Part shown: in pieces, positions 1-10,264 of the stretch | Layout of the letters: each line of letters begins with the position of its first letter | Position numbering within the stretch: the stretch's first letter is position 1 | NCBI RefSeq assembly: GCF_004123195.1 | Contig: NZ_SDLI01000001.1 | Span: forward strand, 170,371-234,370 | DNA from: Ammoniphilus sp. CFH 90114 | GTDB taxonomy: Bacteria > Bacillota > Bacilli > Aneurinibacillales > RAOX-1 | DNA length: 64,000 nt | Direction: 5' to 3' | Made by a program: the position numbers and the translations under genes | Notes under the pieces: model-generated | Told to the model about the DNA's origin: nothing | What the model saw: the letters and a program-made list of their open reading frames with translations, nothing else | Databases searched by the model: none

Positions 1-274
1 TCAAGTGATTAGGTTTGACATATGGACCCACTTCATCGAATACCTTTTTAAATTCCAGAGGCTTAACGCATAAGAAAATGACTTCAGCTTCCCTTACAAC
101 CTGGATGTTATTGCTAGCTACGCAGAGCCCAGGGTAATTCTCTGCAATTCTTAGAGCTTTTTCCCTTGTGCGATTGCTGCAGATGACTTGATCAGGATGA
201 AGAGCGCCTGTTGACATAAACGATTCAAGCAGGATACTTCCCATACTCCCTGTTCCGATAAAGCCGACACGCAT
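1..274 (-). CDS. comER: ComER, pyrroline-5-carboxylate reductase-like protein (partial, N-terminal part)
   Basis: Only the first 91 codons lie in the window; the gene runs off the left edge. The reverse-strand reading starts MRVGFIGTGSMGSILLESF, a Rossmann dinucleotide-binding fold with the GxGxMG motif, and continues with VFLCVKP-like text (IFLCVKPLEF) typical of the ProC superfamily. The start ATG at 272-274 follows a GGGAGGAAT ribosome site. In B. subtilis comER sits divergently beside comEA, and here it lies upstream of ypbS and comEA on the opposite strand, which favours ComER over a housekeeping ProC. Its biochemical role is uncertain: it resembles a proline-synthesis reductase but is linked to competence and sporulation control. 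Confidence 0.85.
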   Translation of the reverse strand, partial: MRVGFIGTGSMGSILLESFMSTGALHPDQVICSNRTREKALRIAENYPGLCVASNNIQVVREAEVIFLCVKPLEFKKVFDEVGPYVKPNHL

Positions 275-397
275 GATAAATTCCTCCCGTATGTCAATAT
301 ATACCCTATATCTATGACGAACAGGGTTATTCCATACGTTAATTTGCAGAGAGCTTTATGTATAGAGTATTGAATCGTAGGAAGACCTTGCGTTATA

Positions 398-652
398 CTA
401 GTTTTGGCTAACTAGATCTAGGACCATTTGCTTCGTGACCCTTTTACGAGTTGGGAGATGATGCTTAAGAGCAAATTGATTAATTTCCTCTGTTACCTTA
501 TTAATAGCCTCTACTGAGTATTCTTCCCCGTTTTTTGCCTTTTCGAGAACCTTGCTGATTTCTTGTTCTCTCTTTCTATCTAAGTTCTTATAAGATTCTA
601 CAAGGCTTACGGTTTGATTAACCTTCTTCGAAATTTCATGATGGACACTCAT
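398..652 (-). CDS. ypbS: YpbS-like small protein (DUF2533 family)
   Basis: An 84-residue, charged, mostly helical protein without signal peptide or membrane segment. It begins MSVHHEISKK and has the pattern LDxKREQ - INKVTEEIN - RKRVTKQMV, which from memory matches the DUF2533 family (YpbS, about 85 residues in Bacillus). The ATG at 652 is preceded by a GGGGGT-type ribosome site. It lies between comER and the divergently read comEA. No function is established; the family is small, cytosolic and restricted to Bacillales. The assignment rests on recalled similarity. Confidence 0.7.
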   Translation of the reverse strand: MSVHHEISKKVNQTVSLVESYKNLDRKREQEISKVLEKAKNGEEYSVEAINKVTEEINQFALKHHLPTRKRVTKQMVLDLVSQN

Positions 653-751
653 GAATGTCTACCCCCATTCCTCTTTATGCTATTCGATTATAATGAAACC
701 CACCCCATAATACAAGCTAATCCACTTGATTTTACTAGTAAGGAGTCTGAT

Positions 752-1372
752 ATGTTAAGTTGGACCACCCGTGAAAAGAAGCTTGCTGCTCTAGCTGCCA
801 TAGCCGTATTATTACTAGTTAGTTTACTATTTTACGTCTGGCGTATAGGACAAGATGATGAACCTGTTCCTTTTTCTCCCTATTCTGTAGAAGATGAGTC
901 GAAGCAGGCAGGGCAGGAAGAATTAGAACCCATCCCTGATGAAACGATGATCTGGGTGGATGTGAAGGGAGCCGTTGTCCATCCTGGAGTTTATGAACTA
1001 ACAGAGGATGCGCGAGTTTATTTAGCTATCGAACGAAGCGGGGGATTCAAGCCAGACGCAGAGACCCGTGGCGTAAATCTGGCAAAGCGACTTCAAGATG
1101 GAGAACTCGTGTATGTGCCCATGAAGGGAGAACATCCTCCAGTAGAAATAACAGAAGAAAGGATGAGTGGGGCTAAACCCAAAATAAATATTAATGCAGC
1201 CACGGTTGAGGAATTAACCACCCTGCCAGGTATCGGAGGCGTAAAGGCTGCGGCGATTGTAGATTACCGGGACAAGCATGGAAAGTTTCAAAAAGAAAGT
1301 GATCTTACAAAGGTGACCGGAATTGGAGAAAAGTCATTGGAAAGGGTAAAAGATCTTATTAGCGTAAGGTGA
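752..1372 (+). CDS. comEA: ComEA, DNA receptor for transformation
   Basis: Membrane-anchored double-stranded DNA-binding protein that hands DNA to the ComEC channel. The 206-residue product has a basic N-terminus, one transmembrane helix (about residues 11-30), an acidic linker, an SLBB domain (about 65-122, with VDVKGAVVHPGVY) and a C-terminal helix-hairpin-helix pair (about 144-206, with ININAATVEEL, LPGIGG and VTGIGEKS). The frame is open further upstream to an ATG at 614, but the ATG at 752 has a TAAGGAG site at 739-745 and puts the membrane helix directly after a short basic start, so it is preferred. comEB and comEC are separated from it here by three unrelated genes. Confidence 0.93.
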   Translation: MLSWTTREKKLAALAAIAVLLLVSLLFYVWRIGQDDEPVPFSPYSVEDESKQAGQEELEPIPDETMIWVDVKGAVVHPGVYELTEDARVYLAIERSGGFKPDAETRGVNLAKRLQDGELVYVPMKGEHPPVEITEERMSGAKPKININAATVEELTTLPGIGGVKAAAIVDYRDKHGKFQKESDLTKVTGIGEKSLERVKDLISVR

Positions 1373-1405
1373 TGATGATGAATTCTGATTAGTTGAAAAA
1401 CATAG

Positions 1406-2764
<1,359 letters not shown>

Positions 2765-2776
2765 GAACATAGGAAC

Positions 2777-2811
2777 AGACTCAGGCCGTGTGCTTGGGTC
2801 TTTCTTTTTTC
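2777..2811 (+). terminator. Rho-independent terminator after metY
   Basis: Stem AGACTCA / TGGGTCT (one G-T pair) with a run of T from 2801 to 2810. Confidence 0.75.
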
Positions 2812-3003
2812 TCGTTAACATGTCAAGCCATGGTGACCTATTTCTCTAGGTGCCAGCATATTTTAGAGTAGGGGGATTTTTAGGTGCTTAAAAGAGGTAA
2901 GGGAGGAGATGACTACGAGAAGAATATCTATTGGGCGAAATAGGTGGTTATTCAGACAGCGAATTTAAAACTTGATTTTACAATTCCTAAGGAGGACGAC
3001 CTG

Positions 3004-4215
3004 TTGAGAGTGGTAGTACTCGGTGTCGGTGGCGTGGGGCAAGTCTGTGCGGCAGAATTATCAAAGAAACCAAACGTAAAGACACTCATTCTTGGTGATA
3101 TATCTGTGGATTGCGCTGAGAGGTTTGCAAAGAAACTAAGGTCAGTGACAGGAACAACAATTAAGGTTCATCGGGTAGATGCGAGTAAGATCGAAAGTGT
3201 AATGGAGGTAACCAGAGAAGCCGATGTCCTTATTCATGCCGGATTGCCTGATTACAATATTCAAGTTATGAAGGCTTGTCTTGAAACCCGAACCCATTAT
3301 ATCGATATGGCCTCAAATGGCCCCAAGTGGTTGTTGGAGCAGTTGGATTGGGATCCGTTATTTAAAAAGAAAGGCATATTGGGAATCATGGGTATTGGGT
3401 GTGATCCTGGATTTTCCAATATTGCCGCAAGGTATGCCGTAGATCAATTAGATACTGTCGAATCCATAATGATACGAGATGGAGATAATTCTGTTGTAGA
3501 TTATGATGGATTCTGTGCTTACTTCAGTCCGCAAACCGCAATCAAAGAGTGCTTAGCAAAACCTAACTATTGGACCGCAGAGCTTGGGGAACAATTTTTT
3601 CCTGATCCGTTTTTTAATAAAGAAGAATTTGAATTTCCAGAACCGATCGGTTGGTTGGATTGCTACAATGTAGAACATGAAGAAGTAACGACATTAGGTG
3701 AGACAATAGGAAAATGGAAGGGATGCAAGTATGTTGATTTTAAGTATGCCCTTCACCCTGACTTTGTGAATACTCTCAAGGTTCTGGCTTATCTTGGATT
3801 AGACAGTGACGAAGTTATTGAAGTGAACGGAGCGGAAGTGATTCCTCGCGATGTGGTGGTTACGACGATGCCAAAGCCCACAGATTTGGCAGGAAAGATT
3901 CATGGATACTCCTGTGTCGGAGCACTGGTTAGAGGAACAAAAGGAGATCGGAGTAAAGAACTTTACGTTTATACCATGGCCAATCATGATGAAGTATTTA
4001 AAAAGACCGGATTCCAGGCTACGGTTTGGCAGACAGGGGTCCCTCCTGTGGCAGCCGTAGAGCTTATCGCAAATGAATCGTTAAAGGGGCGATTTGGGTG
4101 TATTCCACCTGAACTCATTGATCCACTACCTTTCTTAAATATTGTAAAATCCATGGGAATGGACTGGCAGATTATCGAGAAAACGGGCCCGATTGTCCGT
4201 AAAAGCTCGGCTTGA
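3004..4215 (+). CDS. Saccharopine dehydrogenase family protein
   Basis: NAD(P)-dependent oxidoreductase of the saccharopine dehydrogenase / LYS9-like family, about 403 residues. It begins with a Rossmann fold (MRVVVLGVGGVGQVCAAEL) and has the family block GIGCDPGFSNIAARYAVDQ in the middle. The frame is open to a GTG at 2944, but AAGGAGG at 2989-2995 points to TTG 3004, which also places the dinucleotide fold at the very N-terminus as is usual. It stands alone between two terminators. Lysine metabolism, carboxynorspermidine synthesis and related reductions all use this fold, so the substrate is not assigned. Confidence 0.8.
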   Translation: MRVVVLGVGGVGQVCAAELSKKPNVKTLILGDISVDCAERFAKKLRSVTGTTIKVHRVDASKIESVMEVTREADVLIHAGLPDYNIQVMKACLETRTHYIDMASNGPKWLLEQLDWDPLFKKKGILGIMGIGCDPGFSNIAARYAVDQLDTVESIMIRDGDNSVVDYDGFCAYFSPQTAIKECLAKPNYWTAELGEQFFPDPFFNKEEFEFPEPIGWLDCYNVEHEEVTTLGETIGKWKGCKYVDFKYALHPDFVNTLKVLAYLGLDSDEVIEVNGAEVIPRDVVVTTMPKPTDLAGKIHGYSCVGALVRGTKGDRSKELYVYTMANHDEVFKKTGFQATVWQTGVPPVAAVELIANESLKGRFGCIPPELIDPLPFLNIVKSMGMDWQIIEKTGPIVRKSSA

Positions 4216-4270
4216 ACAGAGGAAATTTCTCAAATTACATTGTGATTTGATTATAATAGATAAGGACAAA

Positions 4271-4316
4271 AAGGGTGTACCAACAGCTGATGATAGCTTT
4301 GGTACACCCTTTTTAA
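4271..4316. terminator. Bidirectional terminator between the saccharopine dehydrogenase-like gene and asnB
   Basis: A 13-bp perfect stem (AAGGGTGTACCAA with its complement at 4299-4311) is followed by TTTT on the plus strand and preceded by AAAAA, giving a T run on the minus strand too. It can end both converging transcripts. Confidence 0.85.
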
Positions 4317-4319
4317 AAT

Positions 4320-6242
4320 TTAACCTACATGATAGGATTCGAGTCGTTTGCGGCGCGTTTCAATATAAGGACTGACATACGGGCCAAACGAATACTTGTC
4401 TTCCATATAGATTTGATGCCAGAGCATAAATACAAGCACCGTCCAGATCTTTCGACCATAATCGGCCTTTCCTTCCTTATGCTCATCAAGCATATAGAGG
4501 ACAAAAGCTTTATTAATAAACTCATCAACATTAGAGTCATAGATTAGTTCTTTAGCCCAATCATAGAAATCATGACGCAACCAGTGTCTTGTCGGTACAG
4601 GGAAGCCTAGCTTCTTCCGCGTCTTGATTTGTGGAGGGAGGATGTCCTTCATGGCTTCACGAAGAACATGTTTCGTTGTCCCATTGGCAATCTTATATTG
4701 AGTAGGGATGGTTGCCGCAAATTCAAATACCTTCGGATCTACAAAAGGAACACGCAACTCAAGTGAATTGGCCATCGTCATTTTGTCGGCCTTCATCAAG
4801 ATGTTGCCTCTAAGCCAAGTATGAATATCAAGATATTGCATCTTCGTTACGTCATCGTAAGACTTTGCATTCTTATAGATAGCGGCTGTAATTTCTTGAG
4901 CTGAAATATACATCGGATCTGTGGACAAGCTACTCATCGTTACTTTTTCTTTAAGTTCTTCTGAAAAGATCAAAGCATTCCCGAAGAAGCGTTCTTCAAC
5001 GGACTTAGAGCCACGCATGATGAAACTCTTTCCTTTTGTCCCTTCTGGAAGAAACTCGGCAGCGTGGCGAAGGGTTGATTTCAAGAAACCAGGCATTCTA
5101 GAAAAATGACGTAGGGAATGAGGCTCTCGGTAGATATTATACCCACCAAAAAATTCATCTGCGCCTTCACCTGAGAGAACGACGGTGACGTGCTTACTCG
5201 CTAGTTCAGCTACAAAGTATAAAGCGATGGCCGAAGGGTCCGCTACGGGTTCATCTTGGTGCCAGATGAGGCGAGGCAGTTCCTCTAAGTAGCGATCAGC
5301 ACTAATCTTAACTTCATGGTGATTCGTTTTTAAGAATCCGGCTGTTTCCCTGGCGATATCTAATTCGCTATACCCTGGGATGTCAAAACCAACGGTGAAG
5401 GTTTTGACTTCTTCGTGCTGTCTGAGCAAGGCCACAATACTGCTTGAGTCAATTCCACTGGATAAGAAGGCTCCGCGTGGGACATCACTGACTCGATGCT
5501 TAGCTACCGAATCTTTAAGAATTTCTCTGGTTCCTTCAACAAAGTAAGAGAAAGGCTTCTCTTCCGGACGGAATTCTACTGTCCAATAAGGTTCTATTTT
5601 CATCTCGCCATCTTTAATAAGGACGAAATGCCCAGGTGGAAGTTTATGAATCCCGTCAAACATCGTTTCAGGGTCTGGAACATACTGAAAGGTTAAATAG
5701 TGATAGAACGAAGTAGGGTTTACTTTTTTCTCTACTCCAGCTACTTGTAATAGACTCTTGATCTCTGAGCCGAATGCGTACGAGTCGTTGGTTTCGGTCC
5801 AATAGAATGGCTTAATGCCAAAGTGGTCGCGAGCACCGAAAAGAATATTCTTCTTTCTGTCCCAAATCACAAATCCGAACATGCCTCTTAGATGCTTAGG
5901 ACAATCAAAACCTACTTCTTCGTAGAGATGGACAATCGTTTCTGTATCTGATTCGGTCTTGAAGTGATGGCCCTTATCTTTCAGCCATTTCTGCAGTTCT
6001 TGGTAGTTATAAATTTCACCATTAAAAGCGATCCATATATCTCCATCTTCATTGCAGAGAGGCTGTTTGCCTCCCTCGAGGTCAATAATGCTTAACCGAC
6101 GAAAGCCAAGGCCAACATGGTTATCAATATGGAAACCTTGGTCGTCTGGACCTCTATGTATGATAAGGTCGGTCATGGACTGAAGATGTTGCGGAGATAA
6201 GGGATGATTCTTTTTATTATAAAGAGCGACAAATCCGCACAT
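4320..6242 (-). CDS. asnB: Asparagine synthetase (glutamine-hydrolysing), AsnO-like
   Basis: Converts aspartate to asparagine with glutamine and ATP. The 640-residue protein has an N-terminal class II glutaminase domain with the catalytic Cys right after Met (MCGFVALYN), RGPDDQG and FNGEIYNY, and a synthetase domain with the PP-loop LSSGIDSSS, SGEGADEFFGGYN and LELRVPFVD. The GGYNIYREP stretch and overall pattern recall B. subtilis AsnO, the sporulation-linked paralogue, more than AsnB or AsnH; that is recollection, not a search. The gene is read against the comE genes and converges on a shared terminator. Confidence 0.92.
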   Translation of the reverse strand: MCGFVALYNKKNHPLSPQHLQSMTDLIIHRGPDDQGFHIDNHVGLGFRRLSIIDLEGGKQPLCNEDGDIWIAFNGEIYNYQELQKWLKDKGHHFKTESDTETIVHLYEEVGFDCPKHLRGMFGFVIWDRKKNILFGARDHFGIKPFYWTETNDSYAFGSEIKSLLQVAGVEKKVNPTSFYHYLTFQYVPDPETMFDGIHKLPPGHFVLIKDGEMKIEPYWTVEFRPEEKPFSYFVEGTREILKDSVAKHRVSDVPRGAFLSSGIDSSSIVALLRQHEEVKTFTVGFDIPGYSELDIARETAGFLKTNHHEVKISADRYLEELPRLIWHQDEPVADPSAIALYFVAELASKHVTVVLSGEGADEFFGGYNIYREPHSLRHFSRMPGFLKSTLRHAAEFLPEGTKGKSFIMRGSKSVEERFFGNALIFSEELKEKVTMSSLSTDPMYISAQEITAAIYKNAKSYDDVTKMQYLDIHTWLRGNILMKADKMTMANSLELRVPFVDPKVFEFAATIPTQYKIANGTTKHVLREAMKDILPPQIKTRKKLGFPVPTRHWLRHDFYDWAKELIYDSNVDEFINKAFVLYMLDEHKEGKADYGRKIWTVLVFMLWHQIYMEDKYSFGPYVSPYIETRRKRLESYHVG

Positions 6243-6421
6243 AACAAAGCTCCTTCTGATCGAGATAGTTCAGAGTAAACTTTAACATGCTTTTACACCA
6301 TAATCAACGTTTGCCCATGTGGCAAGGAAAATAGAGAATAGACGCAAGTCTGTGATACAATGGCGTTAGCGTGTTTTTAGGGATGTATAAACATAGAATT
6401 ACAATTGGGAGGAGTATTCCG

Positions 6422-6835
6422 TTGCGGAAATCTTGGGATGAGTATTTTATGGATATTGCTGATGTGGTGGCCACGCGTTCTACATGCAATAAACTAGCTG
6501 TCGGTTGTGTCATTGTATTAGATAAGATGATTGTGTCAACGGGCTATAATGGCTCCATCCATGGACATGAACATTGTAAAGATGTAGGATGCCTTATTAA
6601 CGATGAAGGAAGATGCATTCGTACGATCCACGCTGAACAGAATGCCATTATCCATGCTAAACGAGATGAGATCATGGGGGCAACCGCCTATGTGACCCAT
6701 GAGCCTTGTGAGACTTGCTCGAAGCTTTTGAACCAAGCAGGGATTAAACGAATCGTTTTTCGTCATCGATATAAAAATGACAGAAACAAGGTGTTTCTTG
6801 AAGGTGTTGAAGTTGTCCAAATTGGCTCTAGTTAA
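6422..6835 (+). CDS. comEB: ComEB, dCMP deaminase
   Basis: Zinc-dependent deaminase that turns dCMP into dUMP for dTTP synthesis. The 137-residue product has the catalytic HAEQNAI and the zinc ligands PCETC, with CNKLAVGCVIV and GYNGSIHG typical of the dCMP deaminase branch. TTG 6422 is preferred over an upstream in-frame ATG at 6371 because GGGAGGAG at 6407-6414 is 7 nt from it and homologues begin (M)RxSWDEYFM. It lies in its usual order before yggT and comEC. Confidence 0.92.
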   Translation: MRKSWDEYFMDIADVVATRSTCNKLAVGCVIVLDKMIVSTGYNGSIHGHEHCKDVGCLINDEGRCIRTIHAEQNAIIHAKRDEIMGATAYVTHEPCETCSKLLNQAGIKRIVFRHRYKNDRNKVFLEGVEVVQIGSS

Positions 6836-6901
6836 GTAGCTTTCTACACTGAAAAAAAGTATAATAGTTAGGATAATAAAAAATAATGGAGGAACATAAC
6901 A

Positions 6902-7195
6902 TTGACGGATTCGTTGATTGGAACCATTATGGAAGGTGCAGCTTTACTAATCCGATTGTATTATTTTGCGCTAATCGGGCGCATCTTGCTATCTTGGCTG
7001 CCACAATTGCAAGAGAACCGATTTGCCGAATTCTTATATAATATTACGGAACCTTACTTGGCAGTATTTCGCAGGTTTATTCCTCCATTAGGAATGATCG
7101 ATCTTTCTCCGATTGTAGCCTTCTTTGTTTACAGCTGGATCTCAGACTTCCTGCTTAGAGGTTTACATACTGTCTTAGTGTTCTTGATTGGTTAG
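6902..7195 (+). CDS. yggT: YggT family membrane protein
   Basis: A 97-residue integral membrane protein with two hydrophobic helices (about residues 8-28 and 66-90) and the family phrase LIRLYYFALIGRILLSWLP. YggT/YlmG proteins are linked to cell division and shape, without a defined biochemical activity. The start is TTG 6902 behind GGAGG at 6890-6894. It is inserted between comEB and comEC and followed at once by a strong terminator. Confidence 0.85.
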   Translation: MTDSLIGTIMEGAALLIRLYYFALIGRILLSWLPQLQENRFAEFLYNITEPYLAVFRRFIPPLGMIDLSPIVAFFVYSWISDFLLRGLHTVLVFLIG

Positions 7196-7222
7196 CTATA
7201 TACCATCTATTTTTAACTTGAG

Positions 7223-7251
7223 AGCCCCACTTTTGCTGTGGGGCTTTTTTC
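7223..7251 (+). terminator. Rho-independent terminator after yggT
   Basis: Perfect 8-bp stem AGCCCCAC / GTGGGGCT with a T run at 7245-7250, separating comEB-yggT from comEC. Confidence 0.9.
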
Positions 7252-7304
7252 TTTTCTACCTCTAAGGATAAGATGGAGGAAAAAGAGCTTGGAGGGCAAC
7301 GTCT

Positions 7305-9677
7305 TTGTATTCTAGACCTATGTATGTAGCATCCTTACTCCTATTAATGGGAATGGTTATGTCTCACTACCTATTGCATGAACAGTATATTTCTCTTACC
7401 ATATTGTCTGTATTGATTTTAATTTTTGGCCACATGTTTAAATGGGCTCTCTCACGTTCGTACTCCATTCTTTTATTCCTTCTAGTCCTTACAGGAGTGA
7501 GTTATTATTACTGGTATGATGCTACGAACCAGACCCTTCTTAAGGAATCGGAATCCGATGAGTTAATTAGAGGAAGAATTGTTTCACAGGTACAGGTAGA
7601 TGGAGACTTGGCCAAATTTCGCTTGAAAGTGATGGAGGTGCAGGCACTTCTCGTGGATGAAGCGGTGGAGTGCAGGATCTACCTTAAATCGAAAGAAGAG
7701 CAAGAGCAGGCGACTAAATTAATCTTTGGCACTTACGTGGAATTCAAAGGACAATTGAAAGCACCCGAGGGTAGTCGGAACCCTGGCTCTTTTGACTATC
7801 GGCAGTATCTCTACTATAAGAGAATTCATTGGCTTGTTATTTCCACTTCTCTGGCTGATTTAAAGGCATATCGATCCGCTAATATAAGACCAGATGTTGT
7901 GATGAATCGGGTAAGAGACTATCTCGAACGCTCGCTCGAGCGTACCTTCCCAGCAGGCTCATCAGAGATTATGAAGGCCCTGTTGCTTGGAATTAAAGTG
8001 GACCTTCCGCAAGACGTAACGGATATCTATGGAAAGCTTGGATTAATTCATGTACTAGCCATTTCAGGGCTTCATATGAGTATTATTGCAGGAGGCATCT
8101 TCATCTTAGGAATCCTTCGTTTCATTGGGTTTACAAGAGAAACATCTATTATTTTAACCGTCCTAACGATCCCTATTTATATTGTTTTAGCTGGAGCCGC
8201 TCCCTCCATCGTACGTTCTGGAATTATGGCTGTGATTAGTCTGGTTGGCGTCTACCTTCACAGAGGGAGGGATGGTTTGAATTTATGGGGAACAGCGCTA
8301 TTCCTTATGTTAATATATAACCCATACTATCTATGGGATATTGGTTTTCAGTTATCCTTTCTAGTGACTTGGGGTCTTATTTTATTTGTTCCTTATATGC
8401 GCAGCTTCTTTCATTTCCTTCCGGATTCGTTGTCCTCTCTACTAGCTGTAGCGGTAACCGCGCAATGGGTCTCATTTCCCCTTATTGTCTATTATTTTCA
8501 CCATTATCATCTCCTCTCCCTATTAGCCAATATCCTTTTTGTTCCTTTGTATTCTATCGTTTTTATACCTATGGGTTTTGCTTTGTTTATTCTAGGATTC
8601 GTTCATCCTGGGCTTGTACAGCTGTGGGCAGAGGGGTTAGCTTATGGATTTCAGTGGATGAATCGGATGATTGAATGGATAGCAGGTTGGCATGGATTCC
8701 AGCGTCATGTGGCGCCTCCTGAAGTTTGGTGGATGGTAATATATTACATTGTTCTTTGCGGTAGTCTATGGATAATGAAAGGAAGAAGGTTATTATGGCT
8801 TTTCTTGTTAATGAGTGTGATATTATCCTTAAGCTTTATCCCCTGGCAAGGAGAACAAGTAAAGATTACTTTCGTGGATGTAGGCCAAGGCGATGCCATC
8901 GTTATCCAATTGCCTAACAAAAGAGTATATCTCATTGATGGCGGTGGAGTATTAACTTATGATAAAGGAGAATCTTGGCGAAAAAGGAAGAGTTACTTCG
9001 ATCCCGGGAAGGACATTGTCGTCCCCTTTCTTAAATCCCAGGGGATTAATGAAGTACATACTCTAGTCATTACGCATGGGGATATAGATCATATTGGGGG
9101 TCTTTATACTGTTGTTGAGGACATCCCGATCAGACGAGTATTAATCAACGGGACACAACCAAAATCTAAACAAGAAACAGAGCTGTATCAGTTACTGAAT
9201 CAGAAACAGATCCCGATTTACCAAGGTAGAGCAGGTGACTGGTGGAAAGATGCTGAAGAAATTGAATGGAAAATTCTCCATCCGTCAGCGGTGGAGAACG
9301 AATCGGATAACAATTCTTCCCTGGTTCTTTTGCTTAACGCCTATGGATATAAGATCCTGTTTACAGGCGACTTAGAGAGGGAAGGGGAAAATCGATTAAT
9401 TGAAAGCGGAGACCTAGATAAAATCCATCTGCTGAAGGTGGCACATCATGGAAGTAAAAGCTCAACAACAGAAGCATGGTTAGACCGGTTACAACCTGAT
9501 TACTCTATTATTTCTGCTGGTAGGCTGAACCGCTATGGGCACCCCCATGAGGAAGTGCTTACTAGGTTACATCAGGTGAACAGCCGTATATTTAGAACAG
9601 ATAAACAAGGGGCCGTTATGGTTGAATTAAGACCAACAGAGATGAAAGTTTGGACTTACCTGCAACCTTCACAATGA
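7305..9677 (+). CDS. comEC: ComEC/Rec2, DNA uptake channel protein
   Basis: Polytopic membrane protein that carries one DNA strand into the cytosol during transformation. Of 790 residues, about 30-170 form the DUF4131/OB-like part, about 220-490 the membrane Competence domain (LAISGLHMSI, SIVRSGIMAV), and about 525-790 a metallo-beta-lactamase domain (VDVGQGDAI, THGDIDHIGG, FTGDLE, VAHHGSKSS), consistent with a nuclease acting on the rejected strand. TTG 7305 is 8 nt after GGAGGG. Length matches full ComEC proteins, and no disruption is seen, so uptake capacity looks intact. Confidence 0.95.
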   Translation: MYSRPMYVASLLLLMGMVMSHYLLHEQYISLTILSVLILIFGHMFKWALSRSYSILLFLLVLTGVSYYYWYDATNQTLLKESESDELIRGRIVSQVQVDGDLAKFRLKVMEVQALLVDEAVECRIYLKSKEEQEQATKLIFGTYVEFKGQLKAPEGSRNPGSFDYRQYLYYKRIHWLVISTSLADLKAYRSANIRPDVVMNRVRDYLERSLERTFPAGSSEIMKALLLGIKVDLPQDVTDIYGKLGLIHVLAISGLHMSIIAGGIFILGILRFIGFTRETSIILTVLTIPIYIVLAGAAPSIVRSGIMAVISLVGVYLHRGRDGLNLWGTALFLMLIYNPYYLWDIGFQLSFLVTWGLILFVPYMRSFFHFLPDSLSSLLAVAVTAQWVSFPLIVYYFHHYHLLSLLANILFVPLYSIVFIPMGFALFILGFVHPGLVQLWAEGLAYGFQWMNRMIEWIAGWHGFQRHVAPPEVWWMVIYYIVLCGSLWIMKGRRLLWLFLLMSVILSLSFIPWQGEQVKITFVDVGQGDAIVIQLPNKRVYLIDGGGVLTYDKGESWRKRKSYFDPGKDIVVPFLKSQGINEVHTLVITHGDIDHIGGLYTVVEDIPIRRVLINGTQPKSKQETELYQLLNQKQIPIYQGRAGDWWKDAEEIEWKILHPSAVENESDNNSSLVLLLNAYGYKILFTGDLEREGENRLIESGDLDKIHLLKVAHHGSKSSTTEAWLDRLQPDYSIISAGRLNRYGHPHEEVLTRLHQVNSRIFRTDKQGAVMVELRPTEMKVWTYLQPSQ

Positions 9678-9687
9678 CTAAACCGTC
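9661..9687 (+). promoter_or_regulatory. Possible ECF-type autoregulatory promoter of the sigma factor gene
   Basis: TGCAAC at 9661-9666 and CGTC at 9684-9687, 17 nt apart, are each one base from the TGAAAC / CGTA pattern of sigma-W-type promoters and lie about 30 nt before the GTG start. It has the same spacing as the much better match upstream of nfeD (37147-37173). The evidence is weak. Confidence 0.3.
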
Positions 9688-9715
9688 AGAAAGTATGACA
9701 GAGGGGGGAACTTAA

Positions 9716-10264
9716 GTGACTGAAGCAGATCTGGTCAGAGCTGCACAAGCGGGCGATCGCGACGCCCTCATTCAACTGTTAAGAATGATAGAAAAATCTG
9801 TTTATAAAACAGCTTACTATATATTGAAAAATGAGCAGGAGGCTATGGATGCAGCACAAGAGGCGCTCATTAAGGTGTATAACAAGATTGATACGTACCA
9901 GGAGAAAGCGAAATTCTCTACATGGGTACAGAGGATTGTTACGAATATTTGTATAGATCTTTGTCGAAAAAGGAAAGAAACGACGTCCATTGATGAGCAT
10001 CCACTCCCTCTTCAGGATAAGGCAAATGTAGAAGAAGAAGTTCAGCTAACGTATATGGCTAAGGATATTAGGGAAGCAATTAATCTTTTACCTGAACAGC
10101 ATAGAACCGTCATCGTGATGCGCTACATCCAGGATTTTTCCTATACGGAGATTGCCGAAGCACTAGAGCTTCCCTTAAACACGGTTAAATCACACTTGTT
10201 CAGAGCGAGACAGCAACTGCAAAAGCAACTCCTGGAATATCAGAAAGGTGGTGTTCGGGTATGA
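9716..10264 (+). CDS. ECF-family RNA polymerase sigma factor
   Basis: Group 4 sigma factor of 182 residues, with a sigma region 2 (about 20-90; DAAQEALIKVY, KFSTWVQRIVTNICID) and a region 4 helix-turn-helix (about 125-175; LPEQHRTVIVMRYI, YTEIAEAL, NTVKSHLFRARQQL). It probably directs RNA polymerase to envelope-stress promoters under control of the membrane anti-sigma factor encoded next, whose ATG overlaps its stop by 4 nt. It resembles SigW in type but not closely enough for me to use the name. The start is GTG 9716 behind GAGGGGGG. The pair is inserted between comEC and holA. Confidence 0.9.
   Translation: MTEADLVRAAQAGDRDALIQLLRMIEKSVYKTAYYILKNEQEAMDAAQEALIKVYNKIDTYQEKAKFSTWVQRIVTNICIDLCRKRKETTSIDEHPLPLQDKANVEEEVQLTYMAKDIREAINLLPEQHRTVIVMRYIQDFSYTEIAEALELPLNTVKSHLFRARQQLQKQLLEYQKGGVRV

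Noticed and set aside
614..751. Longer start of comEA at 614
   Set aside because: It would add 46 residues without membrane or domain sense and overlap the ypbS 5' end; the ATG at 752 has a TAAGGAG site.
2909..2968. 19-residue leader peptide before the saccharopine dehydrogenase-like gene
   Set aside because: The GGGAGG lies only 2 nt from the ATG, and no attenuator structure or codon bias is seen.
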